Below are positions 1 to 8,500 of a stretch of DNA of 26,530 bases, in pieces. Below the pieces are notes generated by a model that saw only the letters and a list, made by a program, of their open reading frames with translations, was not told where the DNA came from and made no database searches. Made by a program: the position numbers and the translations under genes. Location: NCBI GenBank assembly GCA_032718475.1, contig JAUCBJ010003894.1, positions 1-26,530 of the forward strand, in the 5' to 3' direction. This DNA is from Nemertoderma westbladi (Eukaryota; Xenacoelomorpha; Nemertodermatida; Nemertodermatidae). Each line of letters begins with the position of its first letter. The stretch's first letter is position 1.

Positions 1-91
1 CAAGCAATATAACCAAAATATGCATTATTAATATGAACCCGTTATGAAACACAAACAGTTGAAGATAATAAATATGTGTAAAAATGTCGCT

Positions 92-1773
92 TTAATCTTC
101 TGGTTTCTTGTATCCGCGGCAAAAGTCTATTATTTCCTTCTTTGAAAGAACGCCGTCGCAGTTATCGTCGGCATTTCTCATAATGTTATCCTTAACTTTC
201 TCGAGATCCGCGATATTAATCTGTTGACATTTAAACATGAAAAGATCGCGTAGTAATCCAAGCAATTCGTCGGGCTCGATGGTTCCAGACCCGTCTTTAT
301 CGTAGTAAGTGAAGACTTTATCGAAGTCTTCTTTACTCATCTTGAGTTGGTGGAACCGAGAGAGATAGTTTTCCTCTACTGGTAGAAGATCGGCTAGTTC
401 GTGGATCGATATCATCCCATCTTTATTAGCATCGTAGTAATTCTGAATCCGTCTGCAGGGGAAAACATTAAATCTGTTATTATTTCCCTGTTGGCCCTAC
501 ATAACTGACTCACCTGAACCTGTAATTATATCAGTGTACCTACGGGAACTATGACAATTGCCCCCCGGACAATTGCTCCCCGGACAATTGCCTCCCGATG
601 ACAATTTCTTGCCCCCCGGACAAATGCCCCCCGATGTCTTATTTACAGAATATATTTTTAAACATTGAAATCCTTTGAATGTGTTTTTAAGTATCCAAGA
701 TTTTTTTTTTCTAGAACAATTTGATTAACTTTATGCTAGCTAGCTTTTTATGACATAATTTATTCGTTTTCAGTCAAGGTGTTCTAGAACTGAAATGGCC
801 TTGTAGTTCTAGAACGCATTGATTTCAGTGCGTTAACATTTCATTTTTATTCTTATGAAAAACTTCAGTTGGAAAATATCAGAATTATTATTGAGTACAT
901 AAATATGTAAGCGTCAGCTGTTTTTTAGAATCTTCATTTTTCAAATCATGAAGTTTAAGATATTTGCGCTTTTCATTGTTGCCTTAATAAGCTTCAGATT
1001 CCCAACAACTCAAACTCTATCAATATGTAAGCAACCATGAGTTTTATATTATATGAAACGGACTATATAAAATTTGTTTCCAACGTTGTTACAAGTTAGG
1101 AATTTATTTTTCAACTTTCCTCGGGGGAAATTTATTGTTTGGTAAGTAAGATTCATTGGAGGTCAATTTTCCGGGGGGAACTAATTGTCCAGGGGCAATT
1201 GTCCGTGGGCAATTGTCCGTGGGCAATTTTCCGTTGGCAATTATCCGTGGGCAATTGTCCGTGGGCAATTGTCAGTGGGCAATTGTCCGTGGGCAATTTT
1301 CCGTGGGCAATTGTCCGTGGGCAATTTTCCGTGGGCAATTGTCCGTGGGCAATTGTCCGGTGGCGTATGTCCTCGGTGGTAATTCCCCGGGGGCAATTGT
1401 CCGTGGGCAATTGTCCAGTGGCATCTGTCCTCGGGGGTAATTCTCCGGGGGCAATTGTCCTCAGGGGCAATTTTCCTCGGGGACAATTCTCCCAGTGATG
1501 CAATACCTACTGTCACGATACCTACTGTCTCACATAAACCTATGTTTGGACTCACCTAAACCTATGGTTACATTCGTCCTCTGTAGCTTCTGGGTTCACT
1601 GATTTCACGAGATCGGCCACTAGACCCTGCAGCTCCGCTATCTCTATATAACCACTCCAGTCCGTATCATAGTGTTTCCAGATTTTAATAAATTCGTGAC
1701 TGGACAAACGATAACGGTTGCGAAAATCGTGCAACATATTTGCTCTCGAATCAGCGCTATCTGCTGCCATCAT
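92..1773 (-). CDS. Calbindin/calretinin-like four EF-hand calcium-binding protein, two exons, complete
   Basis: Exon 1 is 1773-1556 and exon 2 is 452-92. The donor reads TTTAG|GTGAG and the acceptor CCCCTGCAG|A. Phases match (218 nt + 361 nt = 193 codons with the TAA stop), giving 192 residues. An in-frame TAA lies two codons before the paired ATGs at 1773, which fixes the start. Four 12-residue EF-hand loops are visible near residues 36-47 (DTDWSGYIEIAE), 80-91 (DANKDGMISIHE), 124-135 (DKDGSGTIEPDE) and 168-179 (DDNCDGVLSKKE). All keep acidic positions 1 and 12 and the central Gly. The linker LLPVEENYLSRF closely resembles the calretinin/calbindin linkers after EF2 and EF4, and the tail aligns best with EF5-EF6 of those six-hand proteins, so this is a four-hand version of the family. 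No signal peptide is seen, so a cytosolic calcium buffer or sensor is inferred. The 1.1-kb intron carries minisatellite arms. An alternative is a secretagogin relative; the family call is firm, the subfamily is not. Confidence 0.88.
552..636 (-). repeat. Left arm of 14-bp minisatellite, inverted relative to 1121-1494
   Basis: About four degenerate copies of GACAATTGCCCCCCG, the reverse complement of the GGGGCAATTGTCC units at 1121-1494. Copies are joined by runs of C where the other arm has runs of G. It lies inside the intron of the EF-hand gene. The inverted layout of the two clusters is seen directly; a common origin as one foldback-type element is inferred. Confidence 0.75.
781..829. promoter_or_regulatory. 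Paired GTTCTAGAAC palindromes within an inverted repeat
   Basis: A perfect 10-bp palindrome GTTCTAGAAC occurs at 781-790 and again at 806-815. ACTGAAAT (789-796) and ATTTCAGT (822-829) form an inverted repeat around the second copy. TTCNNGAA is the two-unit core of a heat-shock element, so the pair could be HSF-type sites. It lies about 120 bp before the signal-peptide-like ORF at 948. Function is unproven; the block could be structure belonging to a mobile element. Confidence 0.25.
948..1026 (+). CDS. Candidate first exon encoding a signal peptide
   Basis: ATG at 948 opens a 26-codon stretch, MKFKIFALFIVALISFRF then PTTQTLSI. It has the plan of a secretory signal: basic N-terminus, hydrophobic core FALFIVALI, polar end. 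It runs into ATAT|GTAAGC, a strong splice-donor match, after one base of the next codon; without splicing it stops after 30 codons. A TATA-like ACATAAATA lies near 897-905, about 45 bp upstream, and paired palindromes lie further up. It is on the strand opposite to the EF-hand gene, inside that gene's intron and between the two minisatellite arms. I could not find a convincing second exon. It may be a nested small secreted-peptide gene, a remnant carried by an element, or chance. Confidence 0.3.
1121..1494 (+). repeat. Right arm of 14-bp minisatellite (GGGCAATTGTCCGT)
   Basis: About 22-24 tandem copies of the 14-bp unit GGGCAATTGTCCGT, with degenerate G-rich edges such as CCTCGGGGGTAATT. The core CAATTG is palindromic. 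The unit contains no stop codon on either strand, so several frames are open across it; those long ORFs are a by-product of the repeat. Together with the inverted left arm (552-636) it brackets about 480 bp of unrelated sequence. Confidence 0.9.
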
Positions 1774-2893
1774 GGGTTAAATAAATTGTTATTAAACAAA
1801 AAACACAAATAAATTAATAGCGATTAAAAATTGTTTTGCTACTATTATTATTAAATACAGTATTAAACATATATAGCAGATTAATTCAACCAAGTCGTTT
1901 TATAATGATTATTGGTATTTGTGATGAGAGTTATTGCACGTATTTATCTGGCTTATTGAGTCTTATCTACTTGAACACAACTTCTTGTTCACAAAGCAAT
2001 GTTGTATAAGCAGGAGCTCAGCATTCAATTGATTTAATATATTAATACGAAGGAACGCGGACACGGCATAATACGCATATATAATAATTATTCAATTTAT
2101 AATTATTCTCAAGTGGGTTTAGTTAAGGGAAATAATTATCATTGCCAAATTTTTCCAATAGCGCGACTCTTCAGTTTTCTGTCGGTTCATTGTTAGACAC
2201 TCATCATCACTGATCAAGCATATGATCACAAATGTAAATATTAAGCAACAATTTTGATTTATTATTCGGTTTTCACAATATTGGCTCATTAGTAAAATAT
2301 AATATCTATAATGGCTCTTCGAAATTTTGGCAATAATTAATAAGCTCCCCTCTCCAGGTGGGGAGACATGGGGAAAACATGACGCAAATCCCATCTCAGT
2401 GAATTAATTAATATCTCGTCTCAATGTTAAGTTATCAATTAGGTAAGGAGCAGGTTACATTATCACGTTATTCTACCCAAAACAATTAACAATATAATAA
2501 GATTAATAAGTAAAATAAATAAATAAATACATTGCAAAGTGGATTTTGTTATAACTGTTAAGAATTCAATGATTACCATTGCTGTAGTATCTCGGCACAC
2601 ATCGGATAGACTCAGTATAGCGCTCACAAGTACAACGTAACACCTTCAGCCAGACTTCCAAAGATCGCAATCACCATGTAAATCCCAACTGCATTATAAA
2701 GATTTATTTTATTCCTATTCAGACATTTCAGGATCAGGAATGTCTGGCTTTCCATGTTTTCGATCAGAAGGCTGTCTTGTCATACAGTAGAACAAAAAAA
2801 AACGAGTAAAAACGAACCGTAACATAAAAAGTTAAAACTAGTGGAAAATTAACACTGATTGTGTTTATGTGCCGAGGATAGCTACATGAGGAT
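1774..2893. other. Intergenic DNA upstream of the EF-hand gene
   Basis: AT-rich sequence with no supportable exon. It would hold the promoter of the minus-strand EF-hand gene near 1774-1950, but no clear TATA box or initiator stands out. A copy of a dispersed repeat (GACGCAAATC followed about 80 bp later by CACGTTATTCTA and CCAAAACAAT) lies at about 2381-2486. Its relative is next to the G-tract at 17550-17681. Confidence 0.5.
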
Positions 2894-2914
2894 ACTACTA
2901 CTACTACTACTGTA

Positions 2915-3388
2915 CTAGGTCGAGCGAACTCGGACAGTGGAAATGAGATCCTTCCAGGCTTCCCGATTTTCCATAATTGTCGCAATTTCGTTTCTCCCAA
3001 GTTCAGTATCCCTTTCAAGTTGATCTATATATGTTATGGCCGGTCGTCCACGACTACGCTTTCCATGAGTTGGTTGCCAGAGAAGTAGATCTGGTATGAC
3101 CTCGTCTTTACTTCGCCAGCAGTGCCCACTGAATCTTAATCTGCGTTCACGGAGGGTGGTTGATACAGGTGGTATTGTACCATAAAGCTCGGCGTTTGTC
3201 ATGTGTTGTCTCCAGCTGATGTTTAGGGCTGCCCTTAGTAGTCTTGTGTAGCAACCATCAATTCGTTATTTAAGTGATTTGGTCAGTGTCCAGGTCTCAC
3301 CCCCGTATAAAAATACACTTTCCACTGTGGCTCGAAAGAACTTAGTCTTCAGGTGCCTGGAGAAATCTGATTTCCAGATGATATCCAT
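2915..3388 (-). pseudogene. Retrotransposon C-terminal domain remnant
   Basis: This is in a different frame from the reverse transcriptase just upstream. It encodes FLYGGETWTLTKSL, then a TAA at 3266-3268, then ISWRQHMTNAELYG, RRLRFSGHCWRSKDEVIPDL, LLWQPTHGKRSRGRP and ENREAWKDLI. This is the conserved C-terminal region after the RT in many animal LINEs, with its arginine-rich GH and GRP signatures. A close second copy lies at 12220-12665 on the other strand. Confidence 0.88.
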
Positions 3389-3414
3389 TTTTGATAGATG
3401 GATAATATCTACTA

Positions 3415-5283
3415 CTAGAGTAGAGCTACCCAAGCCTTTGCTTTCCTAACTTCTATGTCCTTTTTGCTACTCTCTATCCATGATCCAAGGTACTGGAAGT
3501 CATCGACCTTCCTTAGTTGATTATTATCAATGGTTGTCAAGTTTCCATCAACATTAAAGGTCATGAATTCGGTCTTGGTAGCATTTATATGCAATCCAAC
3601 CTCCTTAGCAGCCCTCTCCACTTTATTTAGTAGAAGCTGTGCATTTGCTAGCGTATTAGAGAGCAGGGCGATGTCATCCGCAAAATCGGTGTCTGTGACT
3701 GTAGTTGCCGGATATCTACTACTTCTGCGTTCTTGAAGTGTGAATCCCAGATCTTCACCCTTTGTGGCCGTCCTCATTGCGTAATCCAGCACAATTACAA
3801 ATAGTAATGGTGCTAATGTGTCACCTTGCAGTACGCCAGCCAGGATTGAGAAAAACTCAGTTTCACCATCTGGTGAGAGTACCTGCGCTTCTGTGTCACA
3901 ATATGACAATCCAATGCCAGCAACAATTACTTCTGGTATTCCATAAGCTCTTAGGATTTCAAGCATTTTACCTCTATGGATGGAGTCGAATGCCTTCTTG
4001 AAGTCCACAAAAGTCATGACTGCGGGATTAATTCCTTCAATCAGTCTCCGTAGTGCAAGTATCTGAGCTATTGTTGATCTACTTGGTCGAAATCCGTTTT
4101 GGCTCTTACGCAGTAGTTTCTCTATGTGAGGCCTAATCCTATATAGAATCATTTTATTGTATATTTTGGCAGCTACCACAAGCAGACAGATCCCACGATA
4201 GTTTGTTGGTATGCCGAGGTCTCCTTTCTTGGGGAGAGGCTTTAGTTGACCTTTAGTCCAAATTGGTGGTGGCTTTTCCCCTTTTAACATCCGGTTGCAA
4301 ACATTCAATAATGGTCTGTTTAGCACTCCGGTTTACCATACCTCCGCTGGGATTTCATCTAATCCACTCGCTTTATTATTGGACATGCTTTTAACGCTTC
4401 TTTGGAGTTCGGCAGGTGTGAAGTCCCCTGTTTCTATAGGTAGTGTCTTGTCATATATTTTCCTTGTAGGGCTGACCTCGATGTTTGGTGGCTGCCCAAG
4501 CAAGTTGCTGAAGTGATTTTTCCACTTCCCAACACGTTCTTCAGGACTATCGGCTTTGAGGCGCCCCTTTGCACAACTTTTCCGACCAGATACCTCATTT
4601 ACAGTTTGCCAGGTAAGTCTTGATTGTTGCTGTATGTGAGCAGTTGTAATTGCTTCAGTTTTATCCTGTATGTACTTTTCCTGGCTGATGTTGTAGGCCA
4701 ATTTAAGATCGTCCTTAGCTTTCTCAACCTTGTTAATGTTTTCAGTTGTTGGTTGTTCGGTTTTAACTTTGTAGGCTATCTTAAGATCTTCTCTCTTACA
4801 AGTAACCTCAGAGTTTTGCCATGGCACATACTGTTTTCGTTTGGGTTTCTGGGGGATATGCCTCTTAGCTGATTCCTTGTGGGCTGTTATTATATTCTGG
4901 TATATTGAATCGGTGGATTGGTCTTCATCCATTGACTGAAGTGCTTCAAAACGGTTTTGAACTTCTACTGTATAAGCATCCTTTACAGCATTGTCAGTTC
5001 TGGGTTTCTCCCAGTCATAGTTGATTTGCTTGCTTGTCCTGGGTTTGCTGGCTCTCAAACTGAGTCTTATCTCTGCAGTTACAATTCTGTGGTCCGAACC
5101 AATTAGGTTGAACGAGCTGTATGCCTCGCAGTTGACCATGCTGTTTCTCCACTTTTTGTTTATAAGGATGTAATCCAGTTGTGTTTTGGTTCCATTAGGG
5201 TATTGTATTAGGGTACATGAGGATACATCCCCGTTTCCATGTCGTTTTGTTTTGGAAATAGGATACCGAGTTTTATTGAACAA
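3415..5283 (-). pseudogene. Retrotransposon ORF2 remnant: endonuclease end, linker and reverse transcriptase
   Basis: The upstream part (5283-4333) contains TQLDYILINKKW and GSDHRIV, the Asp/His-bearing C-terminal end of an AP-like endonuclease, then a charged linker. A single TAA at 4333-4335 interrupts the frame, which continues unchanged into the reverse transcriptase (4326-3415). RT landmarks are NYRGICLL, the QNGFRPSRST region, DFKKAFDSI (motif A with its first catalytic Asp), GVLQGDTLAPLLF (motif B) and FADDIALL (motif C with the paired Asp). The reading frame ends at TAG 3415-3417, before the C-terminal domain. Catalytic residues are intact but the breaks make this copy non-functional. 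Plus-strand ORFs across this interval are antisense shadows. Confidence 0.9.
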
Positions 5284-5290
5284 TGCATTG

Positions 5291-5531
5291 TGTTAAATAG
5301 GCAGTAAGTTGTAAGTGATTAACGCTGGGTGCGTGACCAACGTCAGTACTGTATGTAGACCTAGTGTTGACCTTAGCGTAGCGGCTAGTTGGTTTTGTGT
5401 TTTTAGTAACTGTAGGACCTATTTAGTCGCAAACCTAACGATTATATTCTCAAATATTACTTTAATTTATATTTTTACTCGTAAGATCTGGAACAACAAC
5501 ATATCTCCGCACCACCGACAATATGACGTCA
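5291..5531 (+). promoter_or_regulatory. 5' flank and leader of the eight-exon gene, with a CRE-type palindrome over the start codon
   Basis: Between the retrotransposon's 5' end and the ATG at 5523 there are only about 230 bp, with no clear TATA box. TGACGTCA, the perfect CREB/ATF palindrome, lies at 5524-5531 and overlaps the start codon. The site match is exact; its use is unknown. Confidence 0.3.
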
Positions 5532-8500
5532 CCGTATTCCAACACGCTGTCGCAACTTCCGGTGCCAACGAAACGTAACCGATCCTCGCAAGTGGTTACT
5601 CCCACCTCGCAGGCTAGCTCCCTCTACACATCCGCCTCGTACTACGACCCTCGAAGTGGGTTACCTGCGGCGACGGTTGGAACTTCCGGTTCCCGGAACT
5701 CTACGTCAACCTTCGGAAGGTCGGCCGGAGTCGGATATAGTCGGACGGTTTATCGCGCCGGGCAACGGACGCCGTCCCCGGCCCGAGCCCCTCTGGAGGT
5801 CAAACTAATAAAGGATAAAGTGAACCGGTAGGACAATTACTATGAATAATATTCTGATATTTAAATACCGAGATAAATAAATAGATGTTGACACACGGGA
5901 ATGGAATTCAATCGCAATAGAATTACTCGGTAGCAGTAATTCCGTTCCGCTTGATTCATAATGAATCAAAATTACTTTGGAAAATCTCCTTCACACTAAA
6001 CAGAAAATTCAACCCGATGTCATATAACTTTATTGATTAAAATCTCTAGTCCGATGTGAATATTTTATGTATTTCTCTACGTGCACTTTACCAATAACTG
6101 CAATATCTTACAGTACAAAAATAATCAAAATAATTATAATTAATTAAATATTGTGATTATAAATATTTGATATAAATTCGAGTTATTACAGTCAACTCGA
6201 TTTTCAAGGAACTTGGTCGGCAATGGGAGAGTCTTATCAGAAATAATTTTGGTATTCCTATTCCTATACAGTAGTATGAATGACCCCTTTGTAAGGCTGC
6301 AACTACTGTGAGAGCTGTCATGCATGATGAAGATCTGGTTATATCATACAAATATTTATTCCACGAAAAATCAATATAGGAACCAATGAACAAAGTGTAT
6401 GAAAAATAAAATGTAAAGTGTTATTTACTGCCATAGCCTCAAAGTAATTTAAAGGTATCGGTGAACGTGAATGTTCCTCTCTCTTGGCTGTTACCTGTAA
6501 GACAGGGAGGAGAATTGCGTCTGATTCGGCCCCAGATCGAGCACAGCTAGAGGCGAAGGAAGTCACACTTTTAAACAGGCAATAAATATCCATGTACTTT
6601 AGTATTTATTCAATATGTGACTGAATAGGTAAGCTGCAAAGTAAACTCAATATTATATAATTTTAATTTTTAATTACCGAATAATATTTGTAGAGATATA
6701 AAACGAGTCGCCGCCCTGATTGAGAAACGTAAGTTAGAAGAAGCTGCAGCCAACTTCCCGCAATCAATGCGTGCGTACACCAGGGATCGCCATGGCAACA
6801 GTAGGGATAGCGGATCGGCCGATTCGGACAGGTCGTTTCGCTACCCTAGAGGGAAGGGCAATGTTTGGCGGGCCAGCAGGGAAATGAGTCTGGATTACTT
6901 TACTTCCAAGTTAGTATTTATTGATTTATCGATTGAGTAGTTTATTGATTGATTAATCAATTGGCCATCATTGCACGTTTGACGAGATGTTGTTTAATTT
7001 CAGATCGAATTTGATTTCTCCGAAGAGCAACTCCTCGCAAATACCAAAGTATAAGGGGACGAAGATAAACGGGACACCGACGATCTTGCGTCCGACTCAG
7101 GTCACAATGAGTCATAAATCCACGTCGACCATCAGCTCCAGTTGCACGCAGACATCACCGGATGAGGAGCCGCAAGTGTTTCCAAAGGTTTGTAAACAAT
7201 CCAATTCTAACTGAATAAAAATCGAATCGAAAGTCGGGAGAATCTTTTAGTTACGGCGTCTTATATAGGCCTAAACAATATTGTGAATTAACAAATGCAG
7301 TCTCAAATCTTGCGTATATGTGCATATATTAAGTAGTTAAGATTGTTTAAAGTTATCTACAACTTAATTATTTAATAAATATACATAATTTATACCTATA
7401 TGCTTTCTGCGTGGATAGAAGACTTAATTTCTGATGGTGATTAGGACTCGCGGCCAGATTTTGTACTTATCCTACTTATTCATACTGAGTCCGTTGGGAA
7501 ATTATATTATTTTTGCAATTGCATTATTTTGAGTAATTTTTTTAACCCATTTTAATTTATAATCAATTAATTGTTTCATCCTTTTTGCCTTATAGTATTT
7601 CCACAATCAGTGCTAGGCGTACATGTACAGTATGTACCTGTGCGATTACATATCTGTTATCCTTATAAATTTTCTTTATTCTAAATTATTTATTCGCAGA
7701 TAATGACAAGTCGAGTAGCGGCTACGGGTTCCGACGCATCTACCTGTACGTCTGAGTCGTCGGGATACTCTCTAAGCTCGGCGACACGGGGCAGACTGTC
7801 CTCCTACAAACCGCTGACGCGAGCCGAGATAGACCACCACAAGGCGACGCGAACGGGGCAGCGGGAACGGGTTGAGGAACGGCGAACAGGTCGCAGTCGC
7901 GAAATACACCACCAGCGCTCCGGGAGCGATTCCATGGTCACCGCTAGAGGCGTCTCTCCCGACCACAATCGTCAAGAACACCTACCAAGTTTCCGTAAGT
8001 TTATTTGGAAACGGCAATCAAGGCTACCTAAAGTATAATAAATATACTTTAGAAACGTTATATTATATAGCCTGGTACCAATTTATATCACTAGATGGTA
8101 CAATTTTCCCATTATAGTATTATGCTTAGGCCTACTACCGCTAGCCGCTATGTGGTGTAATAATTTGTATTCAAACACCTTATACTAATTCTATCGTGTG
8201 CCGCTTGCTTCCGCACGATGGTGCATCGAGGTTGATGATACCTGCTAAGATATTGTAGAGTTTTTTTTTGTTTTTTTGCTTCTTAAAATTTTTTATATTT
8301 TCAGAGAACATTCATCACAGATCCAGTTCAGCCGACGATCAGACGAAGTTAGATGAATTATTTGAGTCGTTGAACGTTGAGATTGAAGAAGCTTTTCAGC
8401 AAACCATTGCTGGGAAGAGCCGCGCGGAAATCCCGGGTACTAAGCATAGCAGGTTTGTGAATCAGTGACACTATTTGTTCAGCATAGACTGGATGTACTT

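Larger units (their letters stand above)
2894..5290 (-). mobile_element. 5'-truncated, degenerate non-LTR (LINE) retrotransposon
   Basis: Read on the minus strand, the element runs from the last part of an AP-type endonuclease, through a linker and reverse transcriptase, to a C-terminal domain, and ends in a (TAG)n-like tail at 2894-2912. Sequence before the endonuclease C-terminus is missing and a stop lies just upstream of the coding match, which is the usual 5' truncation of target-primed insertion. The very short 3' untranslated part and microsatellite tail suggest an RTE- or L2/CR1-like clade, but I do not assign one. Inactivating changes include an in-frame TAA at 4333-4335, a TAG with frame change near 3415, and a TAA at 3266-3268. 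It sits between the two divergently oriented genes. No target-site duplication was identified. Confidence 0.9.

Noticed and set aside
1139-1555. Several overlapping long ORFs on both strands with repeating VGNCPWAIV or NCPRTIAHGQ patterns
   Set aside because: The 14-bp repeat unit contains no stop codon on either strand, so several frames are open by construction. There is no start context or conserved frame, and the region is intron.
2119-2394. 91-codon minus-strand ORF
   Set aside because: AT-rich with low-complexity hydrophobic translation, no splice context, and overlap with a dispersed repeat.
3530-4872. Plus-strand ORFs across the retrotransposon
   Set aside because: They are antisense shadows of the reverse transcriptase and linker frames, which carry clear motifs on the minus strand.
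5315-5578. Plus-strand ORF upstream of the eight-exon gene
   Set aside because: It overlaps the real start in a different frame, is AT-rich and has no family signature; it is probably leader sequence.
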